Below are positions 1-7,533 of a stretch of DNA of 64,000 nucleotides, one piece after another. Within the stretch, counting starts at the first letter, position 1. Each line of letters opens with the position of its first letter. The position numbers and the translations under genes were made by a program. Under the pieces are notes generated by a model that was given only the letters and a program-made list of their open reading frames with translations, did no database searches and had not been told where the DNA came from. Source of the DNA: Furfurilactobacillus milii (GTDB lineage: Bacteria; Bacillota; Bacilli; Lactobacillales; Lactobacillaceae); the NCBI RefSeq assembly GCF_009864005.1, contig NZ_WEZQ01000005.1, forward strand, positions 1 to 64,000, read 5' to 3'.

Positions 1-62
1 AGATCAGCTCCTAAAAAATGGGTTTGTGGTAAACACCATTTTAAAGGAAGCTGATCTTTTTT
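1..62 (+). terminator. Rho-independent terminator of an upstream gene outside the window
   Basis: A 9-bp perfect stem (AGATCAGCT near position 2 with AGCTGATCT near 50-58) encloses a partly paired arm and is followed by six Ts. It lies directly before argS. It could be the end of the previous gene or a leader attenuator. No T-box motif is visible in the bases available, so the attenuator reading is unsupported. Confidence 0.6.
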
Positions 63-143
63 GTCCGAACAGCGTTCGGATTAATTTTACAATCTACCTA
101 TAAACAACAAATTGCGGAGGCACTATCGACACCGCTAACAGAT

Positions 144-1781
144 GTGCTGAGTACAGAACAAATAAAGAAATTAATTGAGACGCCGAAAACGTCAACGATG
201 GGTGATTTAGCTTTTCCAACCTTTACATTAGCCCAATCGATGCATCGCGCGCCGAATGATATTGTTGCAGATGTTTTATCCAAAATTGATCAGAGTAATT
301 TTGAAAAGGTTGTTCAAGCTGGGCCGTACATTAACTTTTTCTTGGACAAAGGTCAATATGCCAATGAAGTACTGGGTACAATCTTGCAGCAAGGTTCTCA
401 TTACGGAGACTTTGATGAAGGACACGGTGGAAATGTGCCAATTGATATGTCATCGCCGAACATTGCGAAGCCGATGTCAATGGGACACTTACGCTCGACT
501 GTGATTGGTAACTCAATTGCCAATTTGCTGACTAAACGTGGCTATCATCCAATTAAGGATAATCATCTCGGAGACTGGGGCACGCAATTTGGAAAGCTCA
601 TTACTGCATATAAAAAATGGGGTAATGAGGCTGATGTTCGAAAGGATCCTATAACGAATTTGGTTGCTTATTACGTTAAGTTTCACCAAGAAGATGTTGA
701 ACATCCCGAGTTAGATGATGAGGCCCGTGAATGGTTTAAAAAATTAGAAGACGGAGACGAAGAAGCTAATCGCTTATGGAAATGGTTTAGTGAAGTTTCC
801 CTCAAAGAATTCCAAAAAGTCTATGATTTACTCGGTGTGAAATTCGACCTTTATAATGGCGAAGCCTTTTATAACGATAAAATGCAGGAAGTCATCGACA
901 TTTTAAAAGAAAAAAACTTATTGGTAGAATCTCGTGGTGCCGAAATTGTTAACTTGGATGAATATAAGCTTAATCCAGCTTTGATTTTAAAAAGTGATGG
1001 CGCGACTCTTTATATTACTCGTGATCTAGCAACGGCAATTTATCGTGAACGTGAATTTAACTTTGCTCAAAATCTCTACGTTGTTGGTAGTGAACAAACG
1101 TATTATTTCAAACAGGTTAAAGCTGTGTTGTTAAAGATGGGATTTAAGTCGGCCGAGCATATGGAGCACATTCCATTTGGTCTTATCACAGTGAACGGTA
1201 AAAAATTGTCGACGCGTTCCGGGCGCATTATTTTACTTGAGGAAGTTTTAAACGATTCAATCGCTTTAGCAAAAAAGCAGATTGAGAGCAAAAATCCGGA
1301 TTTGAAAAATAAGGATGAAGTTGCTCGTCAGGTCGGTGTTGGTGCCGTTGTCTTTAATGATTTGAAAAATGAACGTATTTTGAACATTGATTTTAATCTG
1401 GAAGATGTCTTGAAGTTTGAAGGTGATACAGGTCCTTATGTTCAGTACACAAATGCCCGTGCTCAAAGTCTGTTAGCTAAGGCTGGAGTTAAACTTCAAC
1501 AAGGAAATTATGCTTTGACTGATGAAAAGGCGTGGAACACCATTAAATTACTCGATGAATTTCCAAATATCGTCAAGGAAGCTAATGATGAGCATGAACC
1601 ATCAGTAGTTGCTAAGTACACATTGCATTTGGCACAAGCCTTTAATAAGTATTATGGCAATACTAAGATCCTAGTTAAGGATGCCGATTTAGACAATCGG
1701 TTGGCCTTAGTGAAAAGTGTCAGTGTAGTGTTAACCGAAGCGTTACGTTTGCTGGGTGTTCAGGCGCCAAGTGAAATGTAG
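144..1781 (+). CDS. argS: Arginyl-tRNA synthetase (start codon unclear)
   Basis: Class I aminoacyl-tRNA synthetase that charges tRNA-Arg in the cytoplasm. The protein shows the HIGH-type motif (SPNIAKPMSMGHLRST), a KMSKS-type motif (KKLSTRSGR) and a C-terminal anticodon-binding region containing GPYVQYTNAR. The first recognised start is GTG at 144, with no Shine-Dalgarno at proper spacing. The same frame stays open back to position 45, and residues encoded from about 99 (YKQQIAEAL) look like the usual N-terminus of lactobacillar ArgRS, but no ATG, GTG or TTG occurs there in frame. Either an ATT (84 or 111) is used, the GTG start makes an N-terminally shortened enzyme, or this is a decaying extra copy. 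The family assignment is certain; the start and functional state are not. Confidence 0.88.
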   Translation: MLSTEQIKKLIETPKTSTMGDLAFPTFTLAQSMHRAPNDIVADVLSKIDQSNFEKVVQAGPYINFFLDKGQYANEVLGTILQQGSHYGDFDEGHGGNVPIDMSSPNIAKPMSMGHLRSTVIGNSIANLLTKRGYHPIKDNHLGDWGTQFGKLITAYKKWGNEADVRKDPITNLVAYYVKFHQEDVEHPELDDEAREWFKKLEDGDEEANRLWKWFSEVSLKEFQKVYDLLGVKFDLYNGEAFYNDKMQEVIDILKEKNLLVESRGAEIVNLDEYKLNPALILKSDGATLYITRDLATAIYREREFNFAQNLYVVGSEQTYYFKQVKAVLLKMGFKSAEHMEHIPFGLITVNGKKLSTRSGRIILLEEVLNDSIALAKKQIESKNPDLKNKDEVARQVGVGAVVFNDLKNERILNIDFNLEDVLKFEGDTGPYVQYTNARAQSLLAKAGVKLQQGNYALTDEKAWNTIKLLDEFPNIVKEANDEHEPSVVAKYTLHLAQAFNKYYGNTKILVKDADLDNRLALVKSVSVVLTEALRLLGVQAPSEM

Positions 1782-1801
1782 CAGAATTTAAAAAATAGAT
1801 T

Positions 1802-1845
1802 ACTCCATAACTGTTAGACAAGATTGCTAACAATTATGGGGCTTT
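1802..1845 (+). terminator. Terminator after argS
   Basis: CCATAACTGTTAG pairs with CTAACAATTATGG with one mismatch over a short loop, and is followed by a short T-rich tail. It lies about 20 bases after the argS stop. Confidence 0.6.
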
Positions 1846-1875
1846 GTATATGCGCAGCAAATATTTTTCAAAACT

Positions 1876-1890
1876 AAGAAAGCGTTTTCA
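1876..1890 (+). promoter_or_regulatory. cre-like site before the GyrI-like gene
   Basis: AAGAAAGCGTTTTCA matches the CcpA cre consensus WTGNAANCGNWNNCW with one mismatch, 44 bases upstream of the next gene. This suggests carbon catabolite control; it is inferred from the motif only. Confidence 0.45.
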
Positions 1891-1933
1891 TTGAAGCTAG
1901 TAATATGCTACGCTGTTGTTGGGAGTGATAATA

Positions 1934-2611
1934 ATGATAAATAAAGAAATTAATTGGCAAGCAGATGATCCGGAAGAATATACCCATGATATCGACAAAG
2001 GTTCCATTATTGATTTACCGACCCGTTCCTATATTGTTTTATCAGGTGTTGGTAAGGCTGATCCGAATAACCGTGATTTCACAGCGAAGGCAGACGCTCT
2101 GTACAAAGTAGCTGATTATTTGGCAAACGCACCTGATAATAACTTGGAGATAGAAGGGTATACACCCTTTAAACGATATCCATTACAGGCAATGTGGGAA
2201 AGAGTCACACCTGGTCGTGATGCAGAGTGGCGTTATCAACTGATGATTCGTCAACCAGCCTTTATCACCAAGGAAATTTTACAAACGGCTGAATTTGACA
2301 TTACTAACGTTGATCAACAATATTTATGGGATATCCGAATGCTTCATTTCTCTGAAGGACTTGAAGCCCAGATTGGCAATAATGGGGTACTGACCCGCAT
2401 TGGGCCAGCAAACATCAAATTGCAAAAATTCATTCAAGACGCCGGTTATCGTTCAGTAGCCTCGGAAAGCTGGCACATGGAACTTTATTTGGATGATGTA
2501 GTGCGTACGCCTGGGGATCAGTGGCACACTATTTTACGGAATGGCATTGAACCAATGGATGTTTCAAAAGTTGTCGAAACAAAGATACCGATTTTCAAGG
2601 GTAGCAAATAG
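1934..2611 (+). CDS. GyrI-like small-molecule-binding protein
   Basis: A 225-residue protein resembling the stand-alone GyrI-like / AraC effector-binding family (COG4832 type). Early residues include LPTRSYIVLSGVGK, typical of the first strand of that domain, and two repeats of the SHS2-type fold are likely. There is no DNA-binding domain or signal peptide. Members bind or hydrolyse small hydrophobic molecules, but the ligand here is unknown. The ATG at 1934 is chosen over an upstream TTG because GGGAGTG lies 7 bases before it. It is monocistronic, between two terminators, with a cre-like site upstream. Confidence 0.75.
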   Translation: MINKEINWQADDPEEYTHDIDKGSIIDLPTRSYIVLSGVGKADPNNRDFTAKADALYKVADYLANAPDNNLEIEGYTPFKRYPLQAMWERVTPGRDAEWRYQLMIRQPAFITKEILQTAEFDITNVDQQYLWDIRMLHFSEGLEAQIGNNGVLTRIGPANIKLQKFIQDAGYRSVASESWHMELYLDDVVRTPGDQWHTILRNGIEPMDVSKVVETKIPIFKGSK

Positions 2612-2642
2612 GTTATTGAATATTTGAATAAGTACTAAGATA

Positions 2643-2668
2643 AAAGTTTCACTTTGGTGGGGCTTTTT
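2643..2668 (+). terminator. Terminator after the GyrI-like gene
   Basis: AAGTTTCAC pairs with GTGGGGCTT using several G-T pairs across a TTTG loop, followed by a run of Ts. Confidence 0.6.
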
Positions 2669-2808
2669 ATTCGGCAGGAGTTTTGAATATATTTGACGTG
2701 TCAATGTATATTTCAATTGTTACACAAAGCCTGTTCAGTGCATTGTTAATTTTTCCTTGCATCATGCGTGTTGATATGAGAAAACGTACTCTTGATAAAA
2801 AACAATAA

Positions 2809-2875
2809 AAACACAATTAAGGCTACCAATTACAGTCCTATCTTAATGACGTAATTGGTAGCCTTAATTGTGTTT
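2809..2875 (-). terminator. Very long terminator hairpin of the LacI gene
   Basis: A perfect 25-bp inverted repeat (2809-2833 with 2851-2875) separated by 17 bases. Its inner edge touches the stop codon of the LacI-family gene on the minus strand, and on that strand it ends in a T-rich stretch. It is about twice the usual stem length and could stop transcription from both directions. Confidence 0.8.
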
Positions 2876-3882
2876 CAGAAACTTTCACGAATGATTTCTT
2901 TAGTTGGAATAACCTTAATTTTTGCTTTTGGTTCGCTTGTTAACTTAGATTCAATTTTATTTTTCAGCATTTCCATTGCTGAGTAACCGATGGCAAACGA
3001 ATCTTGCCTAATGCAGCTAATCCCTGGACGCATCAATTGCATCCATTCAAATTCTTCATAAGTGGCTACACCAAAGTCGCTTGCATAGTTATAGGCCAAA
3101 GATTGAGTGACCTTTAATAGTTCCTGCAAAACACGCGAATTCATGGTGAAAAAACCGATCTTTTTATTAGTTTGACCAAGTATTTGTGCTACTTCATCTT
3201 TAAAACTAGTATCTGTTGTTAAGTCATAGTTATAAGGAACTATCAATAAGTGATCATCACCTGCATAATGAGTTGCTTGTTGAAACCCAGTGTAACGGTG
3301 GATTCTGGTACTTACTTCATCTAAAGGCCATGATATAAAGTAAAGATCATCATAGTCTTTCTGAACCATTTTGGCGGTCATTTCGGACACTGATTTCGTA
3401 TTATCAGTCACAATCGTGTCAATCAAATTACGTTTGGATTGACGATCCACAATGACCGTGTAAAGGTTTGATAGCTGGTTATAAATATCGCCATCTGGAT
3501 TAACTGGGTCAATGATCAAGCCAGCTACTTCTTCTTGGCGCAAGCGATTAATATTTTCAATTTCTCGCCGTTCGTCATTATTGGAGTTGGTAAAGACCAT
3601 TTTGTACCCATACTGTTCGCACCTCTCGGAAATTCCCGAAATCACAGGCGAAGTGAAGGGGTTTGTAATATCTGCTACAGAAACGCCAATTGTTTTATTT
3701 TCGTTTTTGGCTAAATTACGAGCTGTTGTACTTGGCAAATAATTTGTTTTTGAAATGATATCTGCCAGTTTTCTTCTTGTATTGATAGACATCTTCGCGT
3801 AGTTACCGTTTAAAAAATAAGAAACAGTTGCTGTGGAGACATTAGCTAACTTGGCAATATCTTTTATCGTGAATTTATTCAA
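2875..3882 (-). CDS. LacI-family transcriptional repressor of the sugar locus
   Basis: A 335-residue regulator. Residues 3-50 form the LacI helix-turn-helix and hinge (TIKDIAKLANVSTATVSYFL; hinge near LPSTTARNLA). The rest is a periplasmic-binding-protein-like effector domain beginning with KTIGVSVADITNPF and closest in style to KdgR-type regulators. It starts at TTG with GGAGGG about 6 bases upstream. It is divergent from the sugar locus, and the 577-base gap between them carries three 14-bp palindromes with a central CG, the geometry expected for LacI operators. I infer that it represses the genes at 4460-15310 and releases DNA on binding a pathway intermediate. The effector is unknown. Confidence 0.88.
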   Translation of the reverse strand: MNKFTIKDIAKLANVSTATVSYFLNGNYAKMSINTRRKLADIISKTNYLPSTTARNLAKNENKTIGVSVADITNPFTSPVISGISERCEQYGYKMVFTNSNNDERREIENINRLRQEEVAGLIIDPVNPDGDIYNQLSNLYTVIVDRQSKRNLIDTIVTDNTKSVSEMTAKMVQKDYDDLYFISWPLDEVSTRIHRYTGFQQATHYAGDDHLLIVPYNYDLTTDTSFKDEVAQILGQTNKKIGFFTMNSRVLQELLKVTQSLAYNYASDFGVATYEEFEWMQLMRPGISCIRQDSFAIGYSAMEMLKNKIESKLTSEPKAKIKVIPTKEIIRESF

Positions 3883-4204
3883 AATGACCCTCCATTGTGG
3901 TCGTAGTGCAAAGAATATATCCTTCTCAACACTGATTATATCATGTAGCCGGCTTAATAAGGCTTAACTTATATAGTTGGTTGAAGTGCAAAATGATCGA
4001 CCTGATTAGCCTATCAAAAATGAAATTGTTTGAAAAGCTATTTTTACTTACTACAAAAGTTTGTGAGGCTTAATGTAAAAAAATAGGCGAGTAATTTGCA
4101 AATAAGTGTGAATAAGTTCGGTAAGTATACATTCAGGATTCTTTAAATGATTTGAAAGGATGATAAACTTTGTGAATTTAGCAGCAAATAGTTGCATTCG
4201 AAAA

Positions 4205-4218
4205 TGTAATCGTTTACA
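4205..4218 (+). promoter_or_regulatory. cre site (CcpA)
   Basis: TGTAATCGTTTACA fits the cre consensus TGWNANCGNTNWCA at every position. It sits 18 bases upstream of the first repressor palindrome, so the locus is probably under both glucose repression and specific repression. Confidence 0.6.
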
Positions 4219-4235
4219 ATAATGTTGTTTTGAAA

Positions 4236-4249
4236 GTTAATCGATTAAC
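4236..4249. promoter_or_regulatory. LacI-type operator 1
   Basis: GTTAATCGATTAAC, a perfect 14-bp palindrome with central CG. First of five near-identical sites in the locus. Confidence 0.7.
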
Positions 4250-4335
4250 CAAGAACGAACTAAAACGATTTTGCTTATAGAATTGGTAGCCTATAAATTG
4301 GGATCCTATCGAATCTATTTATTTTTACTGTTTTA

Positions 4336-4349
4336 GTTAAGCGATTAAC
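4336..4349. promoter_or_regulatory. LacI-type operator 2
   Basis: GTTAAGCGATTAAC, the same palindrome with a one-base asymmetry, exactly 100 bases after operator 1. Confidence 0.7.
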
Positions 4350-4415
4350 CATAGAAATTATAAGAAAGGCGACTTTAAAAAAGATGAAGCCTATCTATGA
4401 AATCTCATGTTTTTA

Positions 4416-4429
4416 GTTGAACGATTAAC
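4416..4429. promoter_or_regulatory. LacI-type operator 3
   Basis: GTTGAACGATTAAC, 80 bases after operator 2 and about 30 bases before the first gene of the operon. It deviates from the consensus at one position in the left half. Confidence 0.65.
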
Positions 4430-4459
4430 TTATTTCTGTGGAAAGGGGGTGATATTAAG

Positions 4460-4909
4460 ATGCTTTTTGTAAATATAGACGGATTTGAATCGAGTGATTA
4501 TGCGCGAGTGCTTGAGGCAGTAAATTTTTTAAAAAAGACTGATTTGGATACTATTCCACTAGGAAGAAGCCACCGAGATGGCGAAAGGTTTTATGTTCAG
4601 TGCTTGGAATATGAAACGGAATCAATTGAAAATTTCAATTTTGAAATTCATCAAAAACGATTGGACCTTCATTACATCTGTGCAGGTGAAGAAGAAATAG
4701 ATGTTTCACCTAATACAAATTTTGTAGCGATGACAGATTATAACGATGATCGAGATATTCAGTATGTAGAACAACCAGATCATTTCAACCGAATTATGCT
4801 CCATCAGGGTGATTTTGTTTTGATCGGCATGCACGAACCGCATAGAACAAATGGTGCAATTGGAAAATCAACTCATGTACGAAAATTAGTTTTGAAATTA
4901 GGTAGATAG
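4460..4909 (+). CDS. YhcH/YjgK/YiaL family protein 1 (sugar anomerase-like)
   Basis: A 149-residue protein of the EbgC/TabA/YiaL family (DUF386), a cupin-like beta-sandwich. The family core is visible: FEIHQKRLDLHYICAGEE, then HQGDFVLIGMHEPHR, with histidines placed as metal or sugar ligands. Family members include the sialic acid anomerase NanQ and YiaL of the E. coli yia operon for L-gulonate-type acids, so an anomerase acting on the imported sugar or keto-acid is likely. It is the first gene of the operator-controlled operon, with a GAAAGGGGGTG ribosome site upstream and 11 bases before the MFS gene. A second family member lies at 6206. Confidence 0.85.
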   Translation: MLFVNIDGFESSDYARVLEAVNFLKKTDLDTIPLGRSHRDGERFYVQCLEYETESIENFNFEIHQKRLDLHYICAGEEEIDVSPNTNFVAMTDYNDDRDIQYVEQPDHFNRIMLHQGDFVLIGMHEPHRTNGAIGKSTHVRKLVLKLGR

Positions 4910-4920
4910 GGGCAACAAAG

Positions 4921-6171
4921 ATGGAAAACAATTTAGCCTCGCATGGTCGATGGACTGGCAAACAGTTCGTGGTTCTAGCGGGAATATGGTTTGCATTTTT
5001 AATCAGTTTTATAACGCGTTTATCGTGGGCAACGATTATGCCCTCGGCAATTGATTCACTTCATTTCACAGTGCAACAGGGTAGCAATTATTTAACTGCA
5101 TTTTATATTGGTTATGCGATTACTGTGTTGCCAGGAGGAATGCTAGCCGATAAGTTTGGATACAAAAAACTTTTATTAGCAGCTGTTCTAGGTAATTTAG
5201 TTGTTATGGGTGCAATGGTTTTCATGCAGGGCTATTGGGACGGTCTGGTTCTAAGGTTTGTGCTTGGGCTTGTGAGTGGACCTGACTTATCCGCCTGTTT
5301 AGGGATCATCACAGAATGGTTTGACGGTAAAAAACGTGCGACTGCTACTGGAATATTTAACACGTGTACGTCTTTTGGTCTGACGGTTATCAACCTGTAT
5401 GCACCATCAGTAATGGTTCATTATGGTTGGCGGGCAACTCTAGGGGTCACAGCACTATTTCCACTTGCGGCATTGATTTTTGCATGGTTCGCACTTAAAG
5501 GAACGCCACCTTTTCCACAACAGTTTGGTGTGAAGGAAAGTGATGGCAAAGTTGAAACTGAATCATCGATGCAGCGGTTACGCAAAGCAATTAACAATCG
5601 CAGTGTTTGGATGTTAGCAATTACGGGACTGTTTGCGACAGGCGCAAAATGGGGCGTGACCAACTGGGCAAACTTATTTATGGTTAAAAACTTGAAGTTT
5701 AGTTTGGTTACTGCCGGTTCTGCAATGGCAATTTTTGGAATCACCTCCGTTATCTCAATGGTTGTGGCGGGATGGATCTCGGATCACTCCAAGTGGTCTC
5801 GACACGTATGGGCAGCGATATTTATGGCGATTTTCACACCAACAATTATTGGCTTTGCGTTAACGCCACATGGGAATACTGCATTATTGTATTTCTGGAC
5901 AGGCGCAATGGGTGTCGGTGCGTTTATGTTTAGTACTATTACGAACAACCTTTCAGTTGAAGTTGCACCAGCAGATCAGCGAGGGACGGTTTCTGGTTTT
6001 ATCAACGTCTTCAATCAGGTGGGATCATTTCTTGCACCAATTCTGCTTGGACAGATTTTGGCATCCAGTGGTAGTTATGTGGCTTCGTATTTAATTATTT
6101 CGGTATTCCCAATAATTGCTGTTGTAGCATTGTTGTTCGTTAGAGAATCAGACGCTCAAAAGAATGAGTAA
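4921..6171 (+). CDS. MFS transporter, sugar-acid type (ACS-like)
   Basis: A 416-residue membrane protein with about 12 transmembrane segments in two halves. It has the MFS signature after helix 2 (GGMLADKFGYKK) and a related one in the second half (GWISDHSKWSRHVW). Overall it resembles the anion:cation symporter group that imports hexonates, hexuronates and similar acids with protons. Its position between two YhcH-type genes, under repressor palindromes, makes it the probable importer of the pathway substrate. The substrate cannot be read from the sequence. Its end overlaps a possible upstream start of the next gene by 8 bases. Confidence 0.85.
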   Translation: MENNLASHGRWTGKQFVVLAGIWFAFLISFITRLSWATIMPSAIDSLHFTVQQGSNYLTAFYIGYAITVLPGGMLADKFGYKKLLLAAVLGNLVVMGAMVFMQGYWDGLVLRFVLGLVSGPDLSACLGIITEWFDGKKRATATGIFNTCTSFGLTVINLYAPSVMVHYGWRATLGVTALFPLAALIFAWFALKGTPPFPQQFGVKESDGKVETESSMQRLRKAINNRSVWMLAITGLFATGAKWGVTNWANLFMVKNLKFSLVTAGSAMAIFGITSVISMVVAGWISDHSKWSRHVWAAIFMAIFTPTIIGFALTPHGNTALLYFWTGAMGVGAFMFSTITNNLSVEVAPADQRGTVSGFINVFNQVGSFLAPILLGQILASSGSYVASYLIISVFPIIAVVALLFVRESDAQKNE

Positions 6172-6205
6172 AAAAATAGATAAGATAAAAGGAGAAAAAT
6201 TAATT

Positions 6206-6673
6206 ATGGAATTTGGACTTAGTAAGGCACATCGTCGGGATGAAAAAATTCAAAAACGCATTCAAACAGCTTTAGATTGGTTAGATGCACGTTCAACGGA
6301 AGAATTACTTGCTGAACCAATCGGTAACAAAGAAATTGCCGATGGCGTAGAATTGCGTTTTCAAGAATATGACACACGTGAGTATGCCACGATGAACTAT
6401 GAAACACATCGTAAACACATTGACATTCATTATATGATTCAAGGTGCGGAATGGGTTAGATGGGCGGATGCAGGAACCGCAGAAGCAGCAAGCGATTACG
6501 ATCCTGATGTTGAAATTCAGTACTTTAAGCACCCAGCCTTTCACAGTAAAGCATTGTTAACTGATCGTCATTACGCTATTTTTGATCCGTCAGATTTACA
6601 CGCAGCTCATGGGATTGTCGATGGTAAAGTTAATCATAATCACAAACTGTGTGTGAAAATCGCATTAGACTAA
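6206..6673 (+). CDS. YhcH/YjgK/YiaL family protein 2
   Basis: A 155-residue second member of the DUF386 family in the same operon. It has the hallmark stretch THRKHIDIHYMIQGAE and a C-terminal DPSDLHAAHG with histidines matching those of the first copy. The start at 6206 is preferred to 6164 because AAAAGGAGA lies 8 bases before it and the extra residues would be lysine-rich and unlike the family. The two copies are clearly divergent, so they may act on different anomers or on substrate and product. This is the last gene before operator 4. Confidence 0.85.
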   Translation: MEFGLSKAHRRDEKIQKRIQTALDWLDARSTEELLAEPIGNKEIADGVELRFQEYDTREYATMNYETHRKHIDIHYMIQGAEWVRWADAGTAEAASDYDPDVEIQYFKHPAFHSKALLTDRHYAIFDPSDLHAAHGIVDGKVNHNHKLCVKIALD

Positions 6674-6693
6674 TTGGATTTTTTGCTCTTTTT

Positions 6694-6707
6694 GTTAACC
6701 GCTTAAC
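6694..6707. promoter_or_regulatory. LacI-type operator 4
   Basis: GTTAACCGCTTAAC, upstream of the epimerase-like gene at 6770, indicating a second controlled promoter inside the locus. Confidence 0.7.
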
Positions 6708-6769
6708 TCAAAAGCAATTTTAAACTTTCTATCTGTGTGGTAGCCGTTTTAGCTATGAAGGGAGCAGCA

Positions 6770-7513
6770 ATGATGTGTAGTTATGTTATTAACACAATTG
6801 CATTTAAAGACCAGTTGAAAAAGGGTATTTCACAAGCTGACATTATTGAAGAGTCAAAGAAAATAGGTTTTGACGCCATCGAAATTCGTAGCGAATTTTT
6901 AAATGGCAGCCCAGAAGAGTTGGAAAGAATTAAAAATGTTAGCGAGAGAAAAAATATTGGTATTTTTTATAGTGTGAATGATGTTTTGTACAAGAATGGC
7001 CGGTTAAATTCGAAATTGCCACACTATGTTAAACAAATGCATCAAATGGGCGCCTCAAACATTAAATTGAATTTAGGCAAATGTGGTTATTTAGACTCGG
7101 CTGGTTTAGTTCGGTTACTTGATGGAACATTTAGTTTAAAAATTGAAAATAATCAAACACTTGCTGAAAGTGATCTGGTTGCGACACAACGCTTTTTTAG
7201 ACTTATAGAGGGGGCGGCTATTCCCCATATTAGCTATTGTTTCGATATTGCAAATTGGAGTTGGCTGTCGGCCACTGCGAATGAGGCGGCCGTGGCTTTA
7301 GCAAATGTTACTGATTATGTTCATTTAAAAAATGAGATGTTGATTGACCAGCGCCGGCAGGTGACTGATAGTTTGGAAAAAGGTGGCCTAGATTGGCGTT
7401 CGCTAATTAAGCTTTTACCAATGGCGAGATATTTTGGCTTTGAGTATGCCAGCACGCCTGAAGTCATTGCCGAAGATTTAGAACAAGTAAAATCGTTCTT
7501 ATCGTCTAAGTAA
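6770..7513 (+). CDS. Sugar phosphate isomerase/epimerase-like TIM barrel
   Basis: A 247-residue protein of the xylose isomerase-like TIM-barrel superfamily (AP endonuclease 2 family). Visible elements are KIGFDAIEIRSEF, IKLNLGKCG, LKIENNQTLAES (a Glu ligand position), SYCFDIANW (Asp ligand) and DYVHLKN. These correspond to the metal-binding strands of ketose 3-epimerases. The ATG at 6770 follows AAGGGAG. It is in the operator 4 operon and 20 bases upstream of the EIIC gene. Its partner 3-epimerase at 13680 is more canonical, so this one probably handles an earlier sugar or acid intermediate; that is inference. Confidence 0.75.
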   Translation: MMCSYVINTIAFKDQLKKGISQADIIEESKKIGFDAIEIRSEFLNGSPEELERIKNVSERKNIGIFYSVNDVLYKNGRLNSKLPHYVKQMHQMGASNIKLNLGKCGYLDSAGLVRLLDGTFSLKIENNQTLAESDLVATQRFFRLIEGAAIPHISYCFDIANWSWLSATANEAAVALANVTDYVHLKNEMLIDQRRQVTDSLEKGGLDWRSLIKLLPMARYFGFEYASTPEVIAEDLEQVKSFLSSK

Positions 7514-7533
7514 GGTGGAAGGGGAAAATTAAC

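Larger units (their letters stand above)
3883..4459. promoter_or_regulatory. Divergent control region of the sugar locus
   Basis: A 577-base AT-rich gap without a credible gene. It holds the promoters of the repressor and of the first operon, one perfect cre box (4205-4218) and three repressor-type palindromes (4236, 4336, 4416) spaced 100 and 80 bases apart. Such spacing would allow looping. Confidence 0.7.

Noticed and set aside
1-62. T-box or riboswitch leader of argS
   Set aside because: Only a terminator hairpin is visible; no AGGGTGGNACCGCG-type motif or antiterminator can be drawn within the window.
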